From NCBI GenBank assembly GCA_017935185.1, contig JAGBIC010000023.1, forward strand, positions 30,449 to 94,448: a stretch of DNA of 64,000 bases. The letters run 5' to 3'. The notes under the pieces are model-generated. The model was not told where the DNA came from. It ran no database searches and saw only the letters and a list, made by a program, of their open reading frames with translations. The position numbers and the translations under genes are program-made. The stretch comes from Alistipes sp. Lineage in GTDB: Bacteria > Bacteroidota > Bacteroidia > Bacteroidales > Rikenellaceae. This document shows, one piece after another, positions 26,988 through 34,879 of this stretch (position 1 is the first letter of the stretch; each line of letters opens with the position of its first letter).

Positions 26988-27710
26988 TTATTTTTTGCTC
27001 TCGGTTTGTTTTTGCTGCGTTGTGTGACGTGTCGGACGATGTGTCTCCTTGCGGGGTGTCATTCTCCTTTTTAGGTTCACACGCTCTGTTGGCTCGGCGG
27101 CATATGGTTTTATCTCTACTTTGGGGTTGGTTGGCTCGGCAGCCATCAACGCCTCATATAAGGTTATGCAGACCCATGCATCAGTCGCAGCATACATTTG
27201 CTGTTGTGGAGTCAGCGAATATGCCTCCCAATTGCTCAGGCGTTGCGCCTTCGACACCCTGTGTCCAAGCACAATTGCGGCAAGTTTGCGCAGGCTCTTC
27301 TCCTCAATGCCCCAGCGTGGAGCTATCTGTTGAAGATCGATGAATCCGCGCTCTTTGAAGTTGCGTAACACATGCAGTGAGCGGATATCACCAGCCACAT
27401 CGGCACCAATCTTTATGATTTTCGGATTACTTAATATCTTGAGTATAGAGTTGTGTAGTTTGGTGCGGCAAAGGCGTATTAAATAACATCTGTCATGTGT
27501 TGAAAGTTGCAGTAGGGCAACCTTATTTGTTACACCGGCCTTGAATGATGGGCGTGTTTCGGTGTCAAATCCAATGATTTTCTGTGATGCGAGATCTCGA
27601 CATGCCCTCTCTATCTGTTCTTCGCGGTCGATGACCATAATCTCGCCGTCGAAGTGTGCAGAGGGGAGTGCTGATGTCTGCTCGTTTGATATGGTGGGTT
27701 GAAAACTCAT
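26988..27710 (-). CDS. RNase D-like 3'-5' exonuclease
   Basis: This 240-residue protein has the DEDDy exonuclease fold that trims RNA or DNA 3' ends. The first motif IIGFDTETRPSF gives Asp49 and Glu51. IGADVAGDIRSL at 101-112 gives the third acidic residue. MYAATDAWVCITLYEAL gives the Tyr173-Asp177 pair. It has no HRDC domain, so it is shorter than RNase D; instead it ends in a basic Arg/Lys/Thr-rich tail of about 45 residues. It lies between recQ and rlmI, each gap under 30 bp. A small inverted repeat GGCTC/GAGCC at 27712-27728 covers the region just before the ATG. Whether the substrate is RNA or DNA cannot be told. Confidence 0.85.
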   Translation of the reverse strand: MSFQPTISNEQTSALPSAHFDGEIMVIDREEQIERACRDLASQKIIGFDTETRPSFKAGVTNKVALLQLSTHDRCYLIRLCRTKLHNSILKILSNPKIIKIGADVAGDIRSLHVLRNFKERGFIDLQQIAPRWGIEEKSLRKLAAIVLGHRVSKAQRLSNWEAYSLTPQQQMYAATDAWVCITLYEALMAAEPTNPKVEIKPYAAEPTERVNLKRRMTPRKETHRPTRHTTQQKQTESKK

Positions 27711-27734
27711 TGGCTCAAATTTCGAGCCGTAAAG

Positions 27735-29657
27735 TTACTCAATAATTATGAGTTTACCATCTGTTGTGGCGGAAATTTTACCCTCCGCCTTCATCTTCTC
27801 TATCGTCAACGATACTGTTTGTGTGTCGGTTTTTATTTGGCGACATATCTCGCGGGCTGTCAAAGGCTCGCTCTGCAATAGTTTAAGCACCATTTCTTGA
27901 ATATTTTCCGCTTGTTTTGAGGTGTTACGACGCTTCTCAAGGCAGATGTCGCACACGCCGCAGGGGGTGGCATCCTTGTCGCCAAAATAACGCTGCATGA
28001 CAATGCTGCGGCACTCGCTCTCGTTCTCGGCATATTGCAACATGTGGTCGAAACGCTGGCTGGTGAGTTGCTTGCGATGTAGGTAGGTGTCGGGAGATAT
28101 GTATAAATCTTTTGTCGGCAGGCGTTCCTCGTCAAAAAATATCATGGGCGAGGTGTTGGATGGTATGTATCTGATAATTCTAATCTGCCACATACGTTTC
28201 AGCAACTCCTTAATGTGGGCAACGGTATAGCCACTCAACGTCGCCAGCTCCTGCTCGTCAATAGCACGAAACTCTGAAAATACACCATTATACTTACGAA
28301 GGATAATACGTATAATATGGTCGAGGTCGTTTCTGTCAACCCTTATCTTATAGAGGTCATCGCGGCTGACGCAGAACATTATGCGTGCAGGGTTCTCCAT
28401 CTCCTCGGTGAGTGTCATGTAGCCATTTTGCTGCAATAGCTGCATGGCAGCCTTTACTTTGCCCCCGAATATACGTTCTCTGGCGCAAAAATCATGAATG
28501 TTGAATATATACGAAGCGTATAGGCCATCCCCAATAGCCACTTGCAGATAGTCGCACACCTTTTCGTATATCATTTTCACCTCATCAAGGGGCGGAAATT
28601 CACTGTTGAATCGCTTTACAACCCTCTCTTTGTCGTCGGATGCAACCAATAGCACGGCGTAGCTGCGTTTGCCGTCGCGTCCGGCACGACCGGCTTCCTG
28701 ATAGTAGCTTTCGAGCGAATCACACATCGAATAGTGAACAACGAATCTAACATCGGCTTTGTCGATACCCATCCCGAATGCATTGGTGGCAACCATTATA
28801 CGATTTTTGCCCGATGTCCACTCCTCTTGGCGCATGGCACGCTCGGCATGCGGCAGTCCTGCATGGTAGTATGAGGCCGAAATGCCCTGCTGTTGTAGTA
28901 TCTCGGCAAGTTGCTCGCACCCTTCGCGAGAGCGCATGTAGATTATACCCGAACCATCGACATTGTTTATTACACGCAGTAATTGTTCGTTCTTGTCGTC
29001 GGTGTGACGTACGGCGTATGATAAGTTTGGTCGAGAAAAGCTGCTTCGTATTATGTTGGGTTGTTCAAAATGCAGTTGCTTCATTATGTCGTCAGCCACC
29101 AATTCTGTCGCTGAGGCTGTTAATGCCAGCAGGGGAGTGTCGGGCAACATCTGCCTTATCTCGGCTATGCGTAGATATGAGGGACGAAAATCGTAACCCC
29201 ATTGTGAGATACAGTGAGCCTCGTCAACGGCGATAAGTGCGACATTCATTCGCTGAACACGCAGACGGAAAACTTCGGTGGCAAGTCGCTCCGGCGAGAC
29301 GTATAAAAATTTCGTGTCGCCATAAACGCAGTTGTCAAGCGCTATGTCGATTTGGGTGAATGACATTCCAGAATGTACTGCAACGGCTGAAATGCCAATA
29401 TTGCGCAATCTGTCTACCTGATCTTTCATCAGTGCGATGAGGGGTGTTATCACAATACACAACCCATCCGTGGCCATAGCCGGCACCTGATAGGTGAGTG
29501 ATTTGCCGCCACCGGTGGGCATTAAAGCGAGTGTATCACGTCTTGCTACAAGGCTTTTGATAACGTCATATTGCCCGGGTCGAAAAGTAGTGTAGCCCCA
29601 ATATTTCTTCAATACTGAGTAAAGCAGGCTCTCGTCTATGGTGTTTGACTTTGTCAT
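27735..29657 (-). CDS. recQ: ATP-dependent DNA helicase, RecQ family
   Basis: RecQ unwinds DNA 3' to 5' in recombinational repair. I start at the ATG at 29657 (MTKSNTIDESLLYSVLKKYW), not at 29693, because the upstream stretch includes a -7 box and is not conserved in type. The 640 residues show motif 0 FRPGQYDVI, Walker A MPTGGGKSLTYQ (46-57), DEAH in VDEAHCISQWGYDFRPSY, motif VI YYQEAGRAGRDGKRSYAV, and the RQC zinc cysteines (CRSIVMQRYF, CGVCDIC). The C-terminus has a winged-helix-like region and no recognisable HRDC domain. The -7 box TAATTTTG at 29663-29670 lies so close that the transcript would be nearly leaderless. Confidence 0.93.
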   Translation of the reverse strand: MTKSNTIDESLLYSVLKKYWGYTTFRPGQYDVIKSLVARRDTLALMPTGGGKSLTYQVPAMATDGLCIVITPLIALMKDQVDRLRNIGISAVAVHSGMSFTQIDIALDNCVYGDTKFLYVSPERLATEVFRLRVQRMNVALIAVDEAHCISQWGYDFRPSYLRIAEIRQMLPDTPLLALTASATELVADDIMKQLHFEQPNIIRSSFSRPNLSYAVRHTDDKNEQLLRVINNVDGSGIIYMRSREGCEQLAEILQQQGISASYYHAGLPHAERAMRQEEWTSGKNRIMVATNAFGMGIDKADVRFVVHYSMCDSLESYYQEAGRAGRDGKRSYAVLLVASDDKERVVKRFNSEFPPLDEVKMIYEKVCDYLQVAIGDGLYASYIFNIHDFCARERIFGGKVKAAMQLLQQNGYMTLTEEMENPARIMFCVSRDDLYKIRVDRNDLDHIIRIILRKYNGVFSEFRAIDEQELATLSGYTVAHIKELLKRMWQIRIIRYIPSNTSPMIFFDEERLPTKDLYISPDTYLHRKQLTSQRFDHMLQYAENESECRSIVMQRYFGDKDATPCGVCDICLEKRRNTSKQAENIQEMVLKLLQSEPLTAREICRQIKTDTQTVSLTIEKMKAEGKISATTDGKLIIIE

Positions 29658-29702
29658 GTTTGCAAAATTACAAAAAAAAGGTGTTGTTGCCATTTTTTTT
29701 AT

Positions 29703-29710
29703 TATATTTG
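29703..29710 (+). promoter_or_regulatory. Putative -7 box of the PqqD-like/TonB-receptor cassette
   Basis: TATATTTG is a perfect -7 match, 26 bp before the ATG at 29737. The -33 box is unclear: a GTGTTGTTG stretch lies 13-21 bp upstream. It is divergent from recQ. Confidence 0.5.
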
Positions 29711-29736
29711 TACCGGAATAGTAGTTATTTAAGGCA

Positions 29737-30006
29737 ATGAAAATTAAGCAGGAATACTCAATACGAAATATCGCTGGCGAGAATGTTGTTGTTCTGCACG
29801 GAAGTTATGGGGTCAACAAAACCCGTATTGTGGGATTCAATCAGAGCGCCCTTGATTTATGGGAGGCTCTCTTTGGCAGTGATTTTAGTATTGAAGATGC
29901 GGCTGCTGTGCTTGTAAATAAATACGAAATAGACTCCGAGACTGCTTGCCGCGATGCGCAGCAGTGGGTTGACACCCTTAAGGATTGTGGATTATTGGAT
30001 GAGTAG
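29737..30006 (+). CDS. Stand-alone PqqD-like protein (RiPP-recognition-element fold)
   Basis: This 89-residue protein resembles PqqD: an N-terminal strand region (YSIRNIAGENVVVLHGS), the GFNQSALDLWEALFGS core that matches the usual 'LNxTAxxIWELLDG' pattern, and a C-terminal helix pair ending DTLKDCGLLDE. PqqD domains bind the leader peptides of ribosomally made peptides and hand them to modifying enzymes, but many Bacteroidota carry single PqqD-like genes of unknown use. No radical SAM or other modifying enzyme is nearby. The stop is 3 bp before the His/Cys-rich gene, so the two are certainly co-transcribed if both are real. Confidence 0.75.
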   Translation: MKIKQEYSIRNIAGENVVVLHGSYGVNKTRIVGFNQSALDLWEALFGSDFSIEDAAAVLVNKYEIDSETACRDAQQWVDTLKDCGLLDE

Positions 30007-30009
30007 CTA

Positions 30010-30450
30010 ATGATGGACGGTGGATTAAGAACTTTTGCATCGGCTGTGATGTTGCTGCTATACATTTCGATGTTGGCAGCAGGTAGTGTCATTTCGCTCA
30101 CTTGCGAGTGTGAACACCATCATCATGCCGATATCCACACCTCATTTGCTCATGTTCACCAATGCACTCACTCCTGTCATGAAGAGTGCGCGGGTGTGCA
30201 AATTACAGATCATCATTGCTGTAATCATGACCATTCCAATCAGGTGGAACTTTATACCCAACCGCGTATTACCGACGACGAGACCATTATGCGCCACTCT
30301 ATGGTGCTTGCATTTGTTGCTCAGGAGTTGCTGTATGGTGTGGTTGATGAGGTCATTCTAAATAACGAGTATCGGCAACTTATCTTGCCTCTACTTGCGG
30401 ACGGTTACGTCCGATGCAGTTCGTTGCGCGCTCCTCCGGCGTTAGTATAA
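30010..30450 (+). CDS. His/Cys-rich membrane-anchored or exported protein, probable metal binder
   Basis: I do not recognise a family for this 146-residue protein. It has one N-terminal hydrophobic segment (about residues 9-30) that could be a signal peptide or anchor. Residues 32-75 are very rich in metal ligands: CECEHHHH at 32-39, HVHQCTHSCHEEC, and HHCCNHDH, giving seven Cys and more than a dozen His in 45 residues. The second half is ordinary. Such a segment facing the periplasm would bind soft metals such as copper or zinc. It sits between the PqqD-like gene and a TonB-dependent receptor with a Cys motif, followed by an HMA protein, which supports a metal-related role. An alternative start two codons later changes little. 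Confidence 0.7.
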   Translation: MMDGGLRTFASAVMLLLYISMLAAGSVISLTCECEHHHHADIHTSFAHVHQCTHSCHEECAGVQITDHHCCNHDHSNQVELYTQPRITDDETIMRHSMVLAFVAQELLYGVVDEVILNNEYRQLILPLLADGYVRCSSLRAPPALV

Positions 30451-30513
30451 TATCTGTTATGTGAAGAGTTTGAAACTCTTTATGTCGTATTATATTAACG
30501 AACTGAGTAAATT

Positions 30514-32910
30514 ATGAAAATCAAAAACATTTTACTTCTTAATGCAATTCTATTTTTGGGCTTTGCTGCAAACGCCCAGAATGTGAAGGGTGTGGTGTCG
30601 GCAGCCGAAGGTGACGAACCTTTAATCGGTGCGTCGGTATATTGGCTTAACACCTCAATTGGCGTGGCTACCGATATCAATGGTGCGTATGAACTATATC
30701 GCGTCAAGGGCTACGATAAACTTGTTGCCACATATGTAGGCTATAAAAATGACACTATTCAGGTCGCTGCCGGTGTCAGTGAGGTGAATTTTAAACTTAA
30801 GAGCGATACCGAAATCGAGGAGGTTGTTGTTCAGAGCAATCTAGGTAATTATATCAAGCGTGACGGAGTGCTGAAGGGCGAAACCATATCGTTTGCCGGC
30901 CTTTGTAAGATGGCATGCTGTAACCTTGCCGAGAGCTTCGAAAATTCTGCATCGGTAACAGTAGGTTATAGCGATGCTATTTCTGGCGCGCGTCAAATCA
31001 AGATGCTTGGCCTTACGGGTACTTATACCCAGATTCTCGATGAAAATCGCCCTATTATGCGTGGTTTGAGTGCCCCATATGGGTTGAACTATACTCCGGG
31101 AATGTGGCTTAATTCTATACAAGTTTCAAAGGGAGTTTCATCTGTAACGGCCGGCCATGAGGCCATTACGGGCCAGATCAATATGGAGCATCGCAAACCG
31201 ACCGACGAGGAGCGTTTGTTCCTGAACCTCTATTTCGATAGTGAATTACGTCCCGAGATCAACTTGTCGTCGGCAATACCCCTCACACCCGACAAGAGTT
31301 TGTCGACTGTTATTTTGGCGCATGGTTCATTGGATACTCATGCCCATGATCGTAATAAAGATTCATTCCGCGACCTTCCTCAAACGCAGCAGATAAACAT
31401 CGCCAATAAGTGGTTGTGGCAGACTGCCGGTGGTACGCAGGTGCGTTGGGGCTGGAAATATGTTAACGAGAATCGTTTGGGTGGTCAGGTCGATTATAAG
31501 AAGTCGATGCGTGAGGATATGGAGCAGAGCCTTTCGATGTATGGCTCGCATATGAACAACAATGGCGTGAATGCCTATTTTAAGCTGGGAACGCCCGTTG
31601 GTGCAGCTGTGTTTGATTCCGAGACCGAGGAGGAGTATCGCTCGAATATTGCTTTTGTTGCCGATTATAACTATTTCCGCGAAGATGCCTATTTCGGCTT
31701 GAACGATTACGATGGTCACGATAGCGCATGGTGGCTGAATCTTATGTATGCACACTATTTCTCGACTCGTTCATCAATGATTTTTGGCGCCTCGGCTTCA
31801 ATATCCAACGGCAATGAAGATATTATGAACAATATCATCGAGGCGCATCCCACCACAAGCGCGGCTCCCGATCCCAAGAATCGCTGGAGTAGCTTTACAA
31901 ATAATCGCATGCGTTATTTCGAGCCGGGTGTATATGCCGAGTATACCTATAACCTGCCTGAGAAGTTCTCGCTGGTTCTGGGCCTGCGTGGAGATTGGTT
32001 GGGTGCCGAGAATCGTGCCGGTAAAACTGCCGATGCCCAATCAAATATGTTACATTATACCCCCAAAGAGTATTTTGCATTGACGCCCCGTTCGCATATG
32101 CGCTGGAATATCACTCCGTCTACTGTTTTACGTGCTTCGGTGGGACTGGGTTATCGCCGCGCAAGCATTATAACCGATAACGTGTGGATGTTGGCAACGG
32201 GTCGCAAGGCATTGGTTGGAGATTTGAATGATGATGTCGAAAAAGCGCTCACTGCCGGAGGTAGCCTCACGCAATATATTAAATTGGGTGGTTACGATGA
32301 TGCAACTTTGAGCTTCGATTATTTCCGCACACAACTTTACAACACGGTTCTTGCCGATCAGGAGTTGGGTCACGCTGGCGGTACTCCAGATGATGAGATT
32401 TGGATCTACAATACCGATGGCCGTTCATTTACCGATACCTATCAAGTCGATTTTCAGTGGACACCCGTTCAGGGCCTCGATATTTTTGCCACCTATCGCT
32501 ATACCAATGCCAAGGTGAGCCTTATGCGTGACGGTGTGGCACATCTTGTCGAGCGTCCGCTCACAAGCCGCTATAAGACCTTGCTGAATGTCCAATATGC
32601 TACCCCGTATCGTCGTTGGGTGTTTGATGTTACAGCCCAATATAACGGCCCGATGCGCCGCCCATCGCTTGATGGCGATATTACTCGTGCCGATATGTCG
32701 CCTGCCTATCCGATGTTCTATGCTCAAGTGAGCCACAAGGTGCGTGATGTCGAGATATATGTAGGTTGCGAGAATATTGCCAACTATATGCAGAAAGACC
32801 CTATTCTCAACCCTGCAAACCCATTCTCGCCGGCATTTAACTCGTCGAGCGTGTGGGGCCCGCTGATGGGACGAAAATTCTATATCGGATTGCGATATAA
32901 CCTTTATTAA
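30514..32910 (+). CDS. TonB-dependent receptor with Cys-rich plug motif
   Basis: This 798-residue outer-membrane receptor has a signal peptide (about residues 1-21, ending NAQ) and a carboxypeptidase-regulatory-like domain (VKGVVSAAEGDEPLIGASVY to about residue 98). The plug domain (about 105-230) carries VSKGVSSVTAGHEAITGQIN, and the barrel ends in KFYIGLRYNLY with a terminal aromatic. It would import a ligand with energy from TonB. The plug contains CKMACCNLAESFE with Cys131, Cys135 and Cys136, unusual for a protein passing through the periplasm. There is no SusD partner gene, so it is not a glycan-uptake system. The His/Cys-rich gene before it and the HMA gene 34 bp after it suggest a metal or metal complex as ligand. 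Confidence 0.88.
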   Translation: MKIKNILLLNAILFLGFAANAQNVKGVVSAAEGDEPLIGASVYWLNTSIGVATDINGAYELYRVKGYDKLVATYVGYKNDTIQVAAGVSEVNFKLKSDTEIEEVVVQSNLGNYIKRDGVLKGETISFAGLCKMACCNLAESFENSASVTVGYSDAISGARQIKMLGLTGTYTQILDENRPIMRGLSAPYGLNYTPGMWLNSIQVSKGVSSVTAGHEAITGQINMEHRKPTDEERLFLNLYFDSELRPEINLSSAIPLTPDKSLSTVILAHGSLDTHAHDRNKDSFRDLPQTQQINIANKWLWQTAGGTQVRWGWKYVNENRLGGQVDYKKSMREDMEQSLSMYGSHMNNNGVNAYFKLGTPVGAAVFDSETEEEYRSNIAFVADYNYFREDAYFGLNDYDGHDSAWWLNLMYAHYFSTRSSMIFGASASISNGNEDIMNNIIEAHPTTSAAPDPKNRWSSFTNNRMRYFEPGVYAEYTYNLPEKFSLVLGLRGDWLGAENRAGKTADAQSNMLHYTPKEYFALTPRSHMRWNITPSTVLRASVGLGYRRASIITDNVWMLATGRKALVGDLNDDVEKALTAGGSLTQYIKLGGYDDATLSFDYFRTQLYNTVLADQELGHAGGTPDDEIWIYNTDGRSFTDTYQVDFQWTPVQGLDIFATYRYTNAKVSLMRDGVAHLVERPLTSRYKTLLNVQYATPYRRWVFDVTAQYNGPMRRPSLDGDITRADMSPAYPMFYAQVSHKVRDVEIYVGCENIANYMQKDPILNPANPFSPAFNSSSVWGPLMGRKFYIGLRYNLY

Positions 32911-32944
32911 CAGAAAAATATTAACACACAAAAACCAATAAACT

Positions 32945-33250
32945 ATGAAAAAGATTGTAATGATTTGCCTATTGGCAGTAATGGGATTCGGTCTCTCTGA
33001 CGCTATGGCACAGAAGAAGAATGCAGCGTTGAAAACAACTGTTTTTATCACAGATGTTGATTGCGAGAATTGTGCAAAGAAGATTGATAATTCGCTTCCT
33101 TTCCAGAAGGGTGTCAAGGAGGTGAAGGTAGATGTTCCGTCAAAGACTGTGACTGTCACCTATGATGCAACCAAGTCGAGCGATGCTGCTATTATCAAGG
33201 CTTTGAAAAAGGTTAAGATAAATGCAGAGGTCGCTCCTGCGAAGAAATAA
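32945..33250 (+). CDS. Periplasmic heavy-metal-associated (HMA) domain protein
   Basis: This 101-residue protein has a signal peptide (MKKIVMICLLAVMGFGLSDA, cleavage near residue 22) and a single HMA domain. The metal site is CENC at Cys40-Cys43 in FITDVDCENCAKKIDNSLPF. The rest follows the family fold (GVKEVKVDVPSKTVTVTYD, AAIIKALKKVKINAEV). HMA domains bind Cu(I) and related soft metals; exported versions act as periplasmic metallochaperones. It is the last gene of the cassette, followed by a clear terminator, and its likely partner is the upstream TonB-dependent receptor. Confidence 0.9.
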   Translation: MKKIVMICLLAVMGFGLSDAMAQKKNAALKTTVFITDVDCENCAKKIDNSLPFQKGVKEVKVDVPSKTVTVTYDATKSSDAAIIKALKKVKINAEVAPAKK

Positions 33251-33266
33251 ACCTCTTGAGTAAAGC

Positions 33267-33299
33267 AAGCCCCGACTGTGAAAAGGTCGGGGCTTTTTT
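33267..33299 (+). terminator. Intrinsic terminator of the metal cassette
   Basis: A 10-bp stem AAGCCCCGAC/GTCGGGGCTT (33267-33276 with 33286-33295) with a 9-nt loop is followed by a six-T run. Confidence 0.88.
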
Positions 33300-33307
33300 G
33301 TCGTAAT

Positions 33308-33691
33308 TTATTTGATTTTGCGAATGCGTATTCGATGGCGAATATAGCTGTCGGCGAGTAGCAATGATAGCATGAGAATGGCTGTCCATCCCCATGTGGA
33401 GATGGCTTCGGCCAAATAATCCAACTCCAATGATGGTATCTCAAATTGCGGACGATAGTCGAATATTTTGTTAAAATCAAATGTGAAATATTTCGAGGTG
33501 ACATATCCGCCTGCGCCAAGGAATGCCGTTATTAATACGATATACATCAGCCACATTCCGACCTCGGCCAATATCTCTCTCTGGCGGGCCCGCATGTCGA
33601 TTCTTGCCATCACCTTGTTGTTGAAGTCGGATGGCAGTTGTGGTACGTGAGTGCGCCCTAAAGCTCTATTTATCATGTTATTCTCTTTCAT
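33308..33691 (-). CDS. Membrane protein co-transcribed with an ECF sigma factor (possible anti-sigma factor)
   Basis: This 127-residue protein has a cytoplasmic N-terminal part of about 45 residues (LPSDFNNKVMARIDMRARQ) and two membrane segments (about 45-64 and 100-118). Its start overlaps the end of the ECF sigma gene by 14 bp, so the two are translated together. Small membrane proteins in this position usually hold the sigma factor inactive at the membrane, but I see no zinc-binding HxxxCxxC anti-sigma motif, so this role is inferred from context. A second in-frame ATG five codons later (MINRALG) is an alternative start. Confidence 0.7.
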   Translation of the reverse strand: MKENNMINRALGRTHVPQLPSDFNNKVMARIDMRARQREILAEVGMWLMYIVLITAFLGAGGYVTSKYFTFDFNKIFDYRPQFEIPSLELDYLAEAISTWGWTAILMLSLLLADSYIRHRIRIRKIK

Positions 33692-34235
33692 CGGAGTATT
33701 GTGTTATGAGTATATACAATTTTTTTCTAATTCGATGCAGGCGCACCTTTACATTTCCCTCGCTGTAACCTAAAATCACTGCACACTCTGATATTGGCCT
33801 CTCCTCATAGTAAAAGAGTGTGATTAGGGCTCGTTCCTCGACGTCAAGTTGTCCGATTGCCTTTTGCAGAGCCTCTATCGAGTGGCCTGTTGTTCCCTGC
33901 TCCATCTCATCTAATGCCGAGTCGGAGACCTGCCTGAGCCGGCGTTCGTCAATCTCAATTGTCTTCTGCCGTTTTCTTCGCCCATGAGATATTGCACTGT
34001 TGTAGGCTATGCGGTAGAGCCATGTCGAGAATGTGCTGCGCCATCGAAAGTAGGGTAGTTGCTCGTATGCCTTTATAAATATATCCTGCGTCAGCTCTTC
34101 GCTATCCTCTGCCGAGCCTACTATGCGTACAACGAGGGCATACACCGCTTGGGCGTAATGCTCCATCACTTTGGAGAAAAGTTCGCTCTCTCCACCGATG
34201 ATTCTCTCTAAAAGTTCTTTCTCGTTGTTTAGCAT
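33678..34235 (-). CDS. ECF-type RNA polymerase sigma factor
   Basis: This 185-residue alternative sigma factor has region 2 (VYALVVRIVGSAEDSEELTQ, DIFIKAYEQLPYFRWRSTFS, TWLYRIAYNSAISHGRR) and region 4 (AIGQLDVEERALITLFYYEE, then the helix-turn-helix ISECAVILGYSEGNVKVRLH), with no region 1 or 3, as in the ECF group. The downstream membrane protein overlaps it by 14 bp. Its own upstream region and that of the divergent gene share the same promoter elements (TGTAACC, 15 bp, CGTCT), so it very probably controls both itself and the gene at 34405. Confidence 0.93.
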   Translation of the reverse strand: MLNNEKELLERIIGGESELFSKVMEHYAQAVYALVVRIVGSAEDSEELTQDIFIKAYEQLPYFRWRSTFSTWLYRIAYNSAISHGRRKRQKTIEIDERRLRQVSDSALDEMEQGTTGHSIEALQKAIGQLDVEERALITLFYYEERPISECAVILGYSEGNVKVRLHRIRKKLYILITQYSDERE

Positions 34236-34246
34236 AGTTACCCTTT

Positions 34247-34273
34247 AGACGCAAAGTTCGCAAAAAGGTTACA
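34247..34273 (-). promoter_or_regulatory. ECF-type promoter of the sigma factor gene
   Basis: On the minus strand, TGTAACC (34273-34267), a 15-bp spacer and CGTCT (34251-34247) resemble ECF promoters (AAC-containing -35, CGTC -10). The start would fall near 34241, leaving only about six bases before the ATG at 34235. Confidence 0.7.
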
Positions 34274-34314
34274 CATTGCCATGAAAAATTATTTTTATTT
34301 TTTTCAATAAAATT

Positions 34315-34341
34315 TGTAACCTTTTCTTGTGTTGTGCGTCT
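34315..34341 (+). promoter_or_regulatory. ECF-type promoter of the divergent membrane protein gene
   Basis: TGTAACC (34315-34321), a 15-bp spacer and CGTCT (34337-34341) repeat the minus-strand promoter exactly, extended to TGTAACCTTTT and TGCGTCTAAA on both strands. The leader to the ATG at 34405 is about 58 nt. Confidence 0.7.
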
Positions 34342-34404
34342 AAAAGGGCAAAGAGTCTCGATTGGAGCAGAAAATTAGTGTTTAACAAATAAAAATTAAG
34401 AGTT

Positions 34405-34809
34405 ATGTTTGATGAATTTTTTGTATTTGCATGTTTTATTGGTATTGCTTTCTTTTTCTACAAGTGGTTTGAGCTCCTAATCCTTAAGAAGGAGCGTATG
34501 GAGGCGTTGTCACGTTTGGAGGGCGATAATCTGTTGGAGTATACCAAGCGTATGCCCATCGGATTGGGTGGCGGAGCTTCGGTGGCACAGCAAAAGCCTT
34601 CTCATCCTGCGGCATGGCCGTTGCGCTGGGGACTGTTGCTGTTGGGTATCGGTCTGGGATTTTTCTTTGGATGGGTTGCGGTTATCAATCAGGAACTTAA
34701 TTTTAATGACAAGGAACTTGTTTGTGGAGCTTTGGTTTTAGTCGGTGGTGGCCTTGGCTTGATAATCGCCTTTATCGTGGAGCATATCCTATATCAGAAA
34801 GATGAGTAA
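34405..34809 (+). CDS. Small membrane protein, probable ECF-sigma target
   Basis: This 134-residue protein has an N-terminal membrane segment (about residues 5-22), a basic/hydrophilic stretch (LKKERMEALSRLEGDNLLEY), a Gly-rich linker and two C-terminal membrane segments (about 72-92 and 105-125; GLLLLGIGLGFFFGW, LVGGGLGLIIAFIVEH). It resembles the DUF6249-type proteins that often accompany ECF sigma factors in Bacteroidota, by layout only. The promoter in front copies that of the sigma factor gene, so it is likely a member of the same regulon, perhaps in envelope stress. Confidence 0.7.
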   Translation: MFDEFFVFACFIGIAFFFYKWFELLILKKERMEALSRLEGDNLLEYTKRMPIGLGGGASVAQQKPSHPAAWPLRWGLLLLGIGLGFFFGWVAVINQELNFNDKELVCGALVLVGGGLGLIIAFIVEHILYQKDE

Positions 34810-34826
34810 TCCTCATGAAAAAAACG

Positions 34827-34866
34827 TAAGCCGGAACTGTGTCAATCAGCTCCGGCTTATTTTCTT
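34827..34866. terminator. Bidirectional terminator
   Basis: A 9-bp stem TAAGCCGGA/TCCGGCTTA (34827-34835 with 34851-34859) with a 15-nt loop lies between convergent genes. T-rich tracts follow on both strands; the minus-strand tract is the better. Confidence 0.8.
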
Positions 34867-34879
34867 TTGCAGTAGGCGA

